From assembly GCF_015709515.1 (NCBI RefSeq), contig NZ_JADNQZ010000058.1:124001-188000 (forward strand): a DNA stretch of 64,000 nucleotides. The letters run 5' to 3'. Both the position numbers and the translations under genes were made by a program. The DNA is from Methylocystis sp. H62 (GTDB lineage: Bacteria > Pseudomonadota > Alphaproteobacteria > Rhizobiales > Beijerinckiaceae). The notes under the pieces were generated by a model. The model saw only the letters and a list, made by a program, of their open reading frames with translations, did not search any database and was not told the origin of the DNA. Below, in pieces: positions 18,556 through 26,546 of this stretch (position 1 is its first letter; each line of letters begins with the position of its first letter).

Positions 18556-19554
18556 ATGAACGACAGAAGCGGACAACGCGCCTTTAGCGCGACCTTGGCC
18601 GTGGACGCCCTTCGGCGGCGCCGCGCGCTCTTGGTGCGCCCGCGCTTCCTCATGTTTCTCCTGCTGTGCCTTTTGGCGCATCTCTGCGTCCTGGCGTTCC
18701 TGCTCTTGGAAGACTGGCGCTCCGCCCGCGAAGCGCCGCGGATCGTCGAGGAAACTCCCGTCGAGGTGATCACCGAACCGCCCGCGCCGAAGCAGGAAGA
18801 GCCTCCTGCGCCTGAGCCAGAGAAGCCGCCGGAGCAGCAAAAACAGCAGCAGAAGCCGCCGCCGCCGCCGCCGATGGAAGAGGAAAAGCCGGCTTTCGAC
18901 GCCCCGGAGGCCGAGAGCAAGACCAAGTCCGACGTTAACGCGCCGGAGGAGAAGGACGTCAAGACGCCGAAGAACGCGGAGGAGAAGGACGCGCCCAAGG
19001 ACGACAAGCCTCAGGGCATGGAGGACGCCGAGGACGAAGACGGAAAGGCGAAGGCGCCCGAAGAGACCAAAGATACGCCGCTCGAGGACAAGAGCGACGC
19101 CGAGATCATCGAGCAGGCCGCGCCCGAAAAGAAGCCGCAGGAAAAGCCGGACCCGAACGAAAAGGGGTCAGTGAAGAAGGGCGAGGCAAACTCCATCGCC
19201 GATCAGCTCGCTGCGCTGGCGCCGATACCCGACTACAAGCTCGCCGCGCCGCGCAAGTTTTCGCCGGTCGGCGGCGGCCACGCGAAGACGACCTATTTGA
19301 CGATCCTCTACGGCCTGATCATGCCGCATATGCGTATTCCGCCGCGCGTGCGCGGGAGCGGGGCGATCGGCAGGGGCGCGGTTGTCTTCTACATCGACGA
19401 GCTGGGCAATCTCACCCATCAGGCTGTGCACCAGCCGAGCGGCGCGCCCGATCTCGACGCCGCCGCTCTCGCGGCCGTACGCCGCGCCGCGCCTTTCCCG
19501 GCGCCGCCGCGCGGCCTGCCGCACTCGATGATCTTCAGTTACGCGACAAAGTAG
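18556..19554 (+). CDS. TonB-family energy-transducing protein
   Basis: This 332-residue protein has one N-terminal membrane helix (FLMFLLLCLLAHLCVLAFLLL, about residues 31-51). A long Pro/Glu/Lys-rich periplasmic spacer follows (PPAPKQEEPPAPEPEKPPEQ, then acidic Asp/Glu/Lys runs to about residue 215). The C-terminal TonB domain (residues about 245-332) ends AAALAAVRRAAPFPAPPRGL. The arrangement matches TonB, which couples the ExbBD proton motor to outer-membrane receptors. No exbB/exbD or receptor lies in the window. The position beside copper genes hints at metal uptake, but that is inference. Confidence 0.88.
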   Translation: MNDRSGQRAFSATLAVDALRRRRALLVRPRFLMFLLLCLLAHLCVLAFLLLEDWRSAREAPRIVEETPVEVITEPPAPKQEEPPAPEPEKPPEQQKQQQKPPPPPPMEEEKPAFDAPEAESKTKSDVNAPEEKDVKTPKNAEEKDAPKDDKPQGMEDAEDEDGKAKAPEETKDTPLEDKSDAEIIEQAAPEKKPQEKPDPNEKGSVKKGEANSIADQLAALAPIPDYKLAAPRKFSPVGGGHAKTTYLTILYGLIMPHMRIPPRVRGSGAIGRGAVVFYIDELGNLTHQAVHQPSGAPDLDAAALAAVRRAAPFPAPPRGLPHSMIFSYATK

Positions 19555-19574
19555 ACCTGTCGCAGGGTGAACTT

Positions 19575-19822
19575 GGATGTCATTCCATCCGCGCTTTGTG
19601 CGCGATCGGGAAACCCGAGCAGTTCCAGGATGTGTTCCGTCTCTCTGGGTTCCCGGTCAGGCGCGAACCGCTCGATTCACGCATCATACGACATCCGTTC
19701 GAATGGCTCGGATGTCATTCCCGACGCTCGCGAAGCGAGCGATCGGGAATCCAGAGCAAGACCAGCATTCCTGGATTGGCTCTGGATTCCCGGTCAGGCC
19801 TTCGGCCTGCCGGGAATGACAA
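19575..19822. repeat. dispersed palindromic repeat, family A (GTCATTCCCG type), two copies
   Basis: The second, well-preserved copy (19714-19820) is bounded by GTCATTCCCG and its exact complement CGGGAATGAC. Inside are a CGCTCGCGAAGCGAGCG palindrome, an exact 13-bp inverted pair GGGAATCCAGAGC (19745-19757) / GCTCTGGATTCCC (19779-19791) and CAGGCC-TTC-GGCCTG. A degenerate copy precedes it in the same orientation (19575-19672: GATGTCATTCCATC...GGGTTCCCGGTCAGGC). The core palindrome also appears between the convergent copper genes at 16609-16642. There is no coding capacity. Confidence 0.85.
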
Positions 19823-19854
19823 GACCCAAGCGAACGGATCAGGCGGAATTCGCA

Positions 19855-20634
19855 TCAGACGAGCGCGATCGCCGAGACGAGCCGACCATAGTCGGGCTCG
19901 CGGCGATGGACGCTGCGGCGGTAGCTGAAACAGCGCGCTTCATCGGCATAAGTGTCGACGCCGAGGTCCTCGAAAGAGGCGACGTCGAGCGCCTCGACGC
20001 GTGAGGCGATGAAGCCCGGCAGATCGAAGGTCGCATGGCCTTCACGCGCCGTCGGCGTAAAGAAGCGCGAAAAGGACACGTCGGCTTCGCGAAACTGGTC
20101 GATGAATTCCGGCCCGACTTCATAGCTCATCGCGCCGATCGCCGGGCCGAGCGCGACATGGATGTCGGCGCGGCGCGCGCCATGCGCCTCCATCTCTCTG
20201 ACGGTCGCTTCGATGACGCCGCCGAGCGCGCCCTTCCAGCCGGCGTGGCAGGCGCCGATGACGGCCCCCTTCGCGTCGGCGAAAAGCAACATGCCGCAGT
20301 CGGCGCCGGTGACGCCGAGCGCGAGCGAGACTTCCGCCGTCACCACGCCGTCGCACCGCGGCCGCGCGTCGGCGCTCCACGGTCCGCGCACGGCGCGCGC
20401 CTCCGCGGAATGGATCTGGAACGGCACCAGCAGGCGCTCGGCCTCGACGCCGAGACGCGCCGCCATCCGGGCGCGATTCTCTTCGACATGCGGCGGCGCG
20501 TCACGCGAGCCGACGCCGCCGTTGAGCGAGGCGTAGACGCCTTGGGAAACGCCGCCGTCGCGGGTGAAAAAAGCGTGGCGCAGGCCGGGCAGGCTGAGAT
20601 TTTGCGCGGTGAGCGCAGGCGTTTCGAAGGTCAT
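19855..20634 (-). CDS. pgeF: peptidoglycan editing factor PgeF (YfiH/laccase-domain)
   Basis: The 259-residue protein contains the Cu-oxidase_4 (YfiH) signatures HAFFTRDGGVS, QIHSAEA, VTGADCGMLLFAD, GACHAGWKGALGGV and LGPAIG. The conserved Cys (GADC) and two His (QIHS, CHAGW) form the metal-site triad. Family members act on purine nucleosides in vitro and, in E. coli, prevent misincorporation of L-Ser into peptidoglycan precursors. It is the last gene of a minus-strand lgt-midA-pgeF set; its ATG 20634 lies 11 bases after the midA stop. Confidence 0.93.
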   Translation of the reverse strand: MTFETPALTAQNLSLPGLRHAFFTRDGGVSQGVYASLNGGVGSRDAPPHVEENRARMAARLGVEAERLLVPFQIHSAEARAVRGPWSADARPRCDGVVTAEVSLALGVTGADCGMLLFADAKGAVIGACHAGWKGALGGVIEATVREMEAHGARRADIHVALGPAIGAMSYEVGPEFIDQFREADVSFSRFFTPTAREGHATFDLPGFIASRVEALDVASFEDLGVDTYADEARCFSYRRSVHRREPDYGRLVSAIALV

Positions 20635-20645
20635 CGCGTCAGATG

Positions 20646-21728
20646 TTACACGAAAAATCCCGGCAGGTCGGGCATGTCGGGATGGGTCACCGCCATAACT
20701 TTGAACAGTCCGCCCATCTGATGGCGCGCATCGTCCACGCCGGCGAGACGTTCGAAGGCGTCGATGATCGACTGCGCCTGTTCGGGCGTCGCCTTTTTCG
20801 ACAAGGTCTCGGCGCGGCGTTCGATGCCAAGCTGCAGCAGAAATTGCGCTTGCGTGACCGGGCCCATCACCTTGGCGCCGCGCGCGCGGGCGGCGCGCGC
20901 CAGCGCCGCGAAATCGACGTGCGCGGTCAGATCCGCATCTCCCGGGGCAGCGAGCGGGTCGACATAGGCGTGGCGCGACACCGCCTGCAGACTTTCGCCA
21001 AGCGACGTCTGCTCATAGCCGTAGTCAATGAGCAGCAGCGCGCCGCCGTCGGCGACGAGCCGCGCGGCGATGTCGCCGATGAGCTTTTGGCTTGCGGCGC
21101 TCACTTCGATGATCGATCCTTCGCGCGCCGGAACATTGAGCGTCGGCTCGATCTGATCGGACAGTCCGAAGGCGAGTTCGCCTTGCGCGTCGAGCCCGAC
21201 AAGTTGTTCGCGCCAGCCGCCGGCGGTCTTGACGAAGTGCCTGACGGGCAGGGCGTCGAAAAACTCATTGGCGAGGATGAAGGCTGGACCGGGCGGCGTC
21301 TCGGCAAAATCCAAATGCCATTGCGCCGGCTTCGCGGCTCTGGCCAGCGTCTGGCGTTGCGTCTCGCGCAGAACCGGACTGGTTTCGACGAGATGCACGC
21401 TGACGGCGGAAAAGAAGTTGGGCGCGATCGGCGTCACCCGCAGCACGTCCGACATCAGCGTGCCGCGGCCGGGTCCGAGTTCGACAAGCCTTGCCTCAGT
21501 CGGCGCGCCCGCGGCGCGCCAGGCCTCGGTGACCCAGACGCCGAGCAATTCGCCGAACATCTGGCTGATCTCCGGCGCGGTGACGAAGTCTCCGCCCGCG
21601 CCGAACGGATCGCGCGTCATGTAATAGCCGTAGCGCGGATGCGTCAGGCAGAGCGACATGTAGCGCTCGAGCGTCATCGGACCGTCATGAGCGATCGTCT
21701 CGACGATCTCTCTCTTCAAGGCGCTCAT
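20646..21728 (-). CDS. MidA/NDUFAF7-type SAM-dependent methyltransferase
   Basis: The 360-residue enzyme belongs to the COG1565 family of bacterial homologues of NDUFAF7, the mitochondrial complex I arginine methyltransferase. Hallmarks are ERYMSLCLTHPRYGYY, GDFVTAPEISQMFGE, the SAM motif LVELGPGRGTLMSDVLR, the post-motif FFDALPVRHFV and LLLIDYGYE. The bacterial substrate is not established. Its ATG (21726-21728) overlaps the lgt stop (21725-21727) as ATGA, so translation is coupled. Confidence 0.93.
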   Translation of the reverse strand: MSALKREIVETIAHDGPMTLERYMSLCLTHPRYGYYMTRDPFGAGGDFVTAPEISQMFGELLGVWVTEAWRAAGAPTEARLVELGPGRGTLMSDVLRVTPIAPNFFSAVSVHLVETSPVLRETQRQTLARAAKPAQWHLDFAETPPGPAFILANEFFDALPVRHFVKTAGGWREQLVGLDAQGELAFGLSDQIEPTLNVPAREGSIIEVSAASQKLIGDIAARLVADGGALLLIDYGYEQTSLGESLQAVSRHAYVDPLAAPGDADLTAHVDFAALARAARARGAKVMGPVTQAQFLLQLGIERRAETLSKKATPEQAQSIIDAFERLAGVDDARHQMGGLFKVMAVTHPDMPDLPGFFV

Positions 21729-22549
21729 GCCGTCGCGCTCCTTGGGCGCAGCGCGAACAGGATCGCCGCCGCGCCAATTAAAACAAGCGGCGCCGAAAGG
21801 ACCATGCCCATGGTCAGCCCATTGGGCAGCGCTTCCTGCACCGGATCGGGTTCACGAAAAAACTCGCAGAAAATGCGCGCCAGCCCGTAGCCGACACCGA
21901 AAAGGCCGGTGGCGAGACCCGGGTGTTTGAGCGCGCCGTGGCGCGCGGCGAGCCACAACAGCAGGCCCAGCGCCACGCCCTCGAGGCCGGCCTCATAGAG
22001 CTGGCTGGGATGACGCGGGAGGTCGCCCGCGCCGGGAAAGACCATCGCCCAGGGAACGTCGGTTTCGCGCCCCCACATCTCGGGCTTGATGAAATTGGCG
22101 AGGCGGCCGAAGAAAAGTCCGATCGGCGCCACCGTGGCGCAAATGTCGCTCACGGTGAGCAGCGGCACGCCGCTGCGACGCGCGTAAAGGATCATGCCGA
22201 ACATCGCGCCGACGAGGCCGCCGTGGAAGGCCATGCCGCCCTTCCATGTCTGAAAGATTTCCAGCGGATGCGCTAGGTAAAAGGCCGGATCGTAGATCAG
22301 CACATGTCCGAGGCGACCGCCGATGACGACGCCGAAGGCGACGAAGACGAGAAGATCATCGAGAGACTCTCGGCTTGGTCGCGGTTGGCCGCGCCTCCAG
22401 AGCGCGTCGTTGGCGGCGAGCGCGCGCAAGCCAAGCCAGCCGAAGATGAAGCCGCCGATATAGGCGAGCGCATACCACCGCAGCGGCACGGGCCCGATGT
22501 TGACGGCGACAGGATCGATCACTGGAAAGGGAAGCACAAAAATCGGCAT
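21725..22549 (-). CDS. lgt: prolipoprotein diacylglyceryl transferase
   Basis: This 274-residue inner-membrane enzyme transfers diacylglycerol from phosphatidylglycerol to the lipobox Cys of prolipoproteins. Seven hydrophobic segments are visible. Family motifs are VFVAFGVVIGGRLGHVLIYDP, the Lgt signature region GRLANFIKPEMWGRETDVPWA and RHPSQLYEAGLEG. ATG 22549 is preferred over TTG 22552. It heads the lgt-midA-pgeF operon, and lipoproteins with LAGC boxes occur in this window (37446-37943 and 50948-51463). Confidence 0.96.
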   Translation of the reverse strand: MPIFVLPFPVIDPVAVNIGPVPLRWYALAYIGGFIFGWLGLRALAANDALWRRGQPRPSRESLDDLLVFVAFGVVIGGRLGHVLIYDPAFYLAHPLEIFQTWKGGMAFHGGLVGAMFGMILYARRSGVPLLTVSDICATVAPIGLFFGRLANFIKPEMWGRETDVPWAMVFPGAGDLPRHPSQLYEAGLEGVALGLLLWLAARHGALKHPGLATGLFGVGYGLARIFCEFFREPDPVQEALPNGLTMGMVLSAPLVLIGAAAILFALRPRSATA

Positions 22550-22675
22550 CAACCAGGTCCGGGCGCGGGCGCGCGTTTCAAACCTACACGCCCAGACTGT
22601 CTTTTACCCGTCGGCCCTGCGGATGTCATGTCCCCTAAAGGTGAAGCGCCTTCGCAGCGTGCGTTCAGAGGCCGC

Positions 22676-22882
22676 CCCTCGTCCTTCGAGACGCAGCTAC
22701 GATCTCGGGCGCGCGCCCGAGATCGACATCTCATGCGCAAGTCGGGAAAACCCGACTTGCGGGCGGCTCTCAGGATGAGGGGCCTCAGCTCCGCATTTTT
22801 GCATGCGCGACATTTTGCATGCGCGATGAAGCAGCCCTCATGCTGAGAGGTCGCGAAGCGACCGTCTCGAAGCACGAGGGCA
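22676..22882. repeat. dispersed palindromic repeat, family B (TCCTTCGAGACG...CTCAGGATGAGG), with nested hairpins
   Basis: The first unit runs from CCCCTCGTCCTTCGAGACGC (22676) to CTCTCAGGATGAGGGG (22782), and its ends are complementary. Inside are two perfect hairpins: GATCTCGGGCGCGCGCCCGAGATC (22701-22724; a 24-base perfect palindrome) and a 10-bp stem with loop AAAA (22737-22760, arms GCAAGTCGGG/CCCGACTTGC). A second, reversed unit follows at 22831-22882 (CCCTCATGCTGAG...CTCGAAGCACGAGGG). These fill the 350-base gap between lgt and the fadJ-like gene, where I see no gene. Confidence 0.85.
22794..22826. repeat. 16-17-bp tandem direct repeat
   Basis: CATTTTTGCATGCGCGA (22794-22810) is followed immediately by CATTTTGCATGCGCGA (22811-22826). 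The two units differ by one T. They sit between the two family B repeat units. A GCATGC palindrome is inside each unit. Confidence 0.85.
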
Positions 22883-22898
22883 GTGATGCCGAATGTAA

Positions 22899-25106
22899 TT
22901 ACGCCGCCATTTTTTGCGGCATGAACCGTCCGTAAAAAGTTTCGCCTTTCGCCGCCATGTCGCGCAGCAGTTGCGGCGGCTCGAAACGCGGCCCGTATGT
23001 CGCGGCGAGCTTGTCGCAGAGCGCGACGAAATTTTTCGTGCCCATGCCGTCGATGTAGGAGATGACGCCGCCAGTGAAGGGCGCGAAGCCGAAGCCGAGA
23101 ATGGAGCCGACGTCGGCCTCGCGCGGATCGGTGACGACCCTCTCCGCCATGGCGCGCGCCGCCTCGACCGCCTGCGTCACGAGAAAGCGCTGCTTCATTT
23201 CGGCGACGTCGAGCGTATCGGGGTCGAGCTCGCTCTGCGCCAGGGCCGAGAGACCGGGCCAGAGGCTTTTCGTTCCGTTGGCCTGATAATCGTAGAAGCC
23301 TTTGCCGTTCTTGCGGCCGAAGCGGCTGTTTTCCTCGACCATGAAGCGCAGCACGCGTTCTTGCGCAGGATCGACGGAGCCTTCGCCGAGGTCCTTCTTC
23401 GTCGCCTGCAGGATTTTCCACCCCAGATCAAGCGCGACTTCGTCGTTGAGCGACAATGGCCCGACCGGCATGCCGGCCATGCGGGCGACATTCTCGATCA
23501 TCGCCGGCGGCACGCCGTCGACAAGCATGATCTGCCCTTCGCGAACATAATTGAGCACGCAGCGATTGGCGAAGAAGCCGCGGGAGTCGTTGACGACGAT
23601 CGGCGTTTTCTTGATGATGCGGACGAAGTCGAGCGCCGTCGCGAGCGCGCGATCGCTCGTTTTCTCGCCCAGGATCACTTCGACGAGCAGCATCTTCTCG
23701 ACGGGCGAGAAGAAATGGATGCCGATGAAGTTCTCGGGCTTTTGCGTGGTTTCCGCGAGCGAGGTGATCGGCAGCGTCGACGTGTTCGAGGCGAAGATCA
23801 CGTCGGCGCCCACAACCTCCTGCGCGCGCTTGGTGACGTCCGCCTTGACCGCGCGGTCCTCGAATACGGCTTCGAGCACGAGATCGCACCCTTTGAGCGC
23901 CGCATAATCGGCGGTGGCGACGACGCGCGCCATCAGCGAATCCTTGTCGGCGGCGGTCGCGCGGCCTTTGCTGACGGAGCTCGAGATGAGCTTGTCGATC
24001 GTGACGACGCCCTTGTCGGCGCTCTCCTGATCGCGGTCGATCAGCACGACGTCGAGGCCGTTCAGCGCGCTGATATAGCCGACGCCCGCGCCCATGAAGC
24101 CCGCGCCGATAATGCCGATCTTCTTGAGATTGGTGGGGCCGACGTCCTTGGGGCGATGCGCGCCCTTGTCCAATTCGTTCTTCGAGAGAAACAGCGAGCG
24201 GATCATCGCCGCCGCCTCCTTCGAGCGCAGAATATGCGCGAACCAGCGCGACTCGACGGTTAGCGCCTGGTCCATCGGCAATTGCAGCCCTTCATAGACG
24301 GCATGCAGAATGGCCTTGGCGGCGGGATAATTGTCGTAGGTCTCGCGGCGATAGATGGCGTTGGCGGCGGGCCAGATCATCATGCCGGTGGGCGAGAACA
24401 CCCTGCCGGACGGAGTCTTGAACTCCTTGGCGTCCCACGGCGCCTGCGCCTTGCCGCCGTTGACGATAAACGCGCGGGCGCGCTCGACGATCTCGGACTT
24501 TGGCGCGATCTCATGCACGAGCTTGGCGCCGAGCGCGGCTCTGGGCTTGATCTGATCGCCCCTGAACAGGAATTGCAGCGCGTCGCCCGTCTGCATGATC
24601 CGTGACACGCGCTGCGTGCCGCCGGCGCCCGGAAAGAGCCCGACCTTGATTTCCGGCAGGCCGACTTTGGTTTTCTCGTCATCGGCCATCACGCGATAAT
24701 GGCAGGCGAGCGCAAGTTCGAAAGCGCCGCCAAGGCAGACGCCGTGAATGGCGACGGCGAAAGGTTTGCCGCAGGTTTCCAACTTGCGGTAGAGCAGCGA
24801 CAGTCGGCGCGAAAACTCGAAGAAATGCTTGTTCGCCGCGTCTTCGCCCTGCTCCTTGAGCGCCCTGGCGTATTGCGCGGCGCCATGCTGCAGCATGGAA
24901 AGATCGGCGCCGCCGGAAAAGGCGGTCTTGCCCGACGCGATGACGCAGCCTTTGACGTCGGGCGCGGCGACCACCGTGTCGATGAGCTGCTCCAGCTCGT
25001 CCATCACCTCCGGCGTGATGACGTTCATCGTGCGCTCGGGCATGTCCCAGGTCGCCAGCGCGACGCCGTCGGCGCCGGTCTCGAAGCGGAAATTGACGAG
25101 GTTCAT
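22899..25106 (-). CDS. fadJ: trifunctional-type fatty acid oxidation protein: enoyl-CoA hydratase / 3-hydroxyacyl-CoA dehydrogenase
   Basis: This 735-residue protein fuses two beta-oxidation activities. Residues 1 to about 190 form a crotonase domain with the oxyanion segments SGGADLSML and GVCLGGAFELALACHYRV and the catalytic Glu in GLPEIKVGLFPGAGG. Residues about 310-500 form the NAD-binding domain (IGIIGAGFMGAGVGY), with the catalytic region IGIHFFSPVEKMLLVEVI. The C-terminal dehydrogenase dimerisation domain follows to the end. ATG 25106 has GGAGGCG upstream. It follows the thiolase and acyl-CoA dehydrogenase genes on the same strand, which together give a full beta-oxidation cycle. Confidence 0.93.
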   Translation of the reverse strand: MNLVNFRFETGADGVALATWDMPERTMNVITPEVMDELEQLIDTVVAAPDVKGCVIASGKTAFSGGADLSMLQHGAAQYARALKEQGEDAANKHFFEFSRRLSLLYRKLETCGKPFAVAIHGVCLGGAFELALACHYRVMADDEKTKVGLPEIKVGLFPGAGGTQRVSRIMQTGDALQFLFRGDQIKPRAALGAKLVHEIAPKSEIVERARAFIVNGGKAQAPWDAKEFKTPSGRVFSPTGMMIWPAANAIYRRETYDNYPAAKAILHAVYEGLQLPMDQALTVESRWFAHILRSKEAAAMIRSLFLSKNELDKGAHRPKDVGPTNLKKIGIIGAGFMGAGVGYISALNGLDVVLIDRDQESADKGVVTIDKLISSSVSKGRATAADKDSLMARVVATADYAALKGCDLVLEAVFEDRAVKADVTKRAQEVVGADVIFASNTSTLPITSLAETTQKPENFIGIHFFSPVEKMLLVEVILGEKTSDRALATALDFVRIIKKTPIVVNDSRGFFANRCVLNYVREGQIMLVDGVPPAMIENVARMAGMPVGPLSLNDEVALDLGWKILQATKKDLGEGSVDPAQERVLRFMVEENSRFGRKNGKGFYDYQANGTKSLWPGLSALAQSELDPDTLDVAEMKQRFLVTQAVEAARAMAERVVTDPREADVGSILGFGFAPFTGGVISYIDGMGTKNFVALCDKLAATYGPRFEPPQLLRDMAAKGETFYGRFMPQKMAA

Positions 25107-25141
25107 TATTTCGCCTCCGATAAGCTTTCAGCTGTTTTGAA

Positions 25142-25243
25142 CCTCGTCCTTCGAGACGCCCGCTGCGCGGGCTCCTCAGGATGAGGTTCAAAAAGTTTCC
25201 TCACCCTGAGGAGCGAGCGAAGCTCGCGTCTCGAAGGGCGAGG
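25142..25243. repeat. dispersed palindromic repeat, family B, inverted pair
   Basis: Two 45-base units lie head to head between the thiolase and fadJ-like genes. The first (25142-25186) begins CCTCGTCCTTCGAGACG and ends CTCCTCAGGATGAGG. The second (25199-25243) begins CCTCACCCTGAGGAGCGAGC and ends GTCTCGAAGGGCGAGG. Each can form a hairpin, and the two can also pair with each other. They are the same family as the elements at 22676-22882. Confidence 0.88.
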
Positions 25244-25256
25244 AAACGTTGCATCC

Positions 25257-26465
25257 TCACACCCGCTCGACGATCGTCGCCGTGCCCATGCCGGCGCCGA
25301 TGCAGAGCGTCACGAGCGCGGTGGATTTTCCCGTGCGCTCCAATTCGTCGATCGCGATGCCCATCAGCATGGCGCCCGTCGCGCCGAGCGGATGGCCCAT
25401 GGCGATGGCGCCGCCATTGACGTTGACCTTCGCCGGGTCGAGGTCGAAGGCTTCGAGATAGCGCAGCACGACGGCCGCGAAGGCTTCGTTCACCTCGAAG
25501 AGGTCGATGTCGGCAATGGTCATGCCGGCGCGATGCAGCACTTTTTTGGTCACATCGACAGGGCCGGTCAGCATCAGCGCCGGGTCCGAGCCGATATTGG
25601 CGTAGGCGCGAATCTTCACGCGAGGCTTCAACCCGTGCTGCTCGCCCGCCTCTTTCGAGCCGACGAGCACCGCCGCGGCGCCGTCGACGATGCCCGACGA
25701 ATTGCCGGCATGATGGACGTAATTCAATTTCTCGACTTCGGGATGCGCCTGAATCGCCACGGCGTCGAAGCCGCCCTGTTCCGCGTAAAAGGCGAAGGAG
25801 GGCTTCAAGGCGGCGAGCGACTGCATGTCGGTTCCCGGCCGCATATGTTCGTCGCGGTCGAGCAGGGTGATGCCGTTGACGTCCTTCACCGGAACGATCG
25901 AATGTTTGAAGCGCCCTTCCTCCCAGGCCTTCGCCGCGCGCTTTTGCGATTCGACCGCGTAGGCGTCGACGTCGTCGCGCGAGAAGCCGTATTTTGTCGC
26001 GATGAGATCCGCCGACACGCCCTGCGGCATGAAATAGGAGGGAATGGCGATCGTCGGATCGACCGGCCAGGCGCCGCCCGACGCGCCGATGCCGACACGG
26101 CTCATGCTCTCGACGCCGCCGCCGATCGCAAGATCATGCTGGCCGGACATGATTTCGCCGGCGGCGAAATTCACCGAATCCAATCCGGACGCGCAGAAGC
26201 GGTTGATCTGCACGCCGGGCACTTTGTAGGAGTAGCCCGATGAAATCGCCGCGGCGCGGGCGATGTCGCCGCCGGCTTCCCCAACCGGATCGACGCAGCC
26301 GAGGATGACGTCGTCGATCTCGGGGCCGGCGAGCTTGTTGCGTTCCCTGACCGCCTGCAGCGCCGTGACGGCGAGGCCGAGCGAAGAGACCTCATGCAGC
26401 GAGCCGTCCGGCTTGCCGCGACCGCGCGGCGTGCGAACGGCGTCGTAGATAAAAGCGTCGGGCAT
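25257..26465 (-). CDS. fadA: acetyl-CoA C-acyltransferase (thiolase)
   Basis: The 402-residue thiolase has the acyl-enzyme Cys in [12 protein letters not shown] (near residue 90), the catalytic His in [15 protein letters not shown] (about 355), and the second Cys in [10 protein letters not shown] (about 388). All catalytic residues are present and the length is normal. Its place between an acyl-CoA dehydrogenase and a hydratase/dehydrogenase argues for a degradative 3-ketoacyl-CoA thiolase rather than the biosynthetic PhaA type, which it resembles in motif. The start is ATG 26465. The gap to the dehydrogenase gene is about 80 bases. Confidence 0.93.
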   Translation of the reverse strand: MPDAFIYDAVRTPRGRGKPDGSLHEVSSLGLAVTALQAVRERNKLAGPEIDDVILGCVDPVGEAGGDIARAAAISSGYSYKVPGVQINRFCASGLDSVNFAAGEIMSGQHDLAIGGGVESMSRVGIGASGGAWPVDPTIAIPSYFMPQGVSADLIATKYGFSRDDVDAYAVESQKRAAKAWEEGRFKHSIVPVKDVNGITLLDRDEHMRPGTDMQSLAALKPSFAFYAEQGGFDAVAIQAHPEVEKLNYVHHAGNSSGIVDGAAAVLVGSKEAGEQHGLKPRVKIRAYANIGSDPALMLTGPVDVTKKVLHRAGMTIADIDLFEVNEAFAAVVLRYLEAFDLDPAKVNVNGGAIAMGHPLGATGAMLMGIAIDELERTGKSTALVTLCIGAGMGTATIVERV

Positions 26466-26546
26466 ATCGTCTCCTATAACGGCAGTCGGCGGTCGGGCTT
26501 CGGCAGTAAGACATGACCATTGCCGACTGCCGAAATCCGACTGCCC

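Noticed and set aside
22549-22899. Possible gene in the gap between lgt and the fadJ-like gene
   Set aside because: The open frames coincide with hairpin repeats, and no family resemblance or ribosome-binding site is seen.
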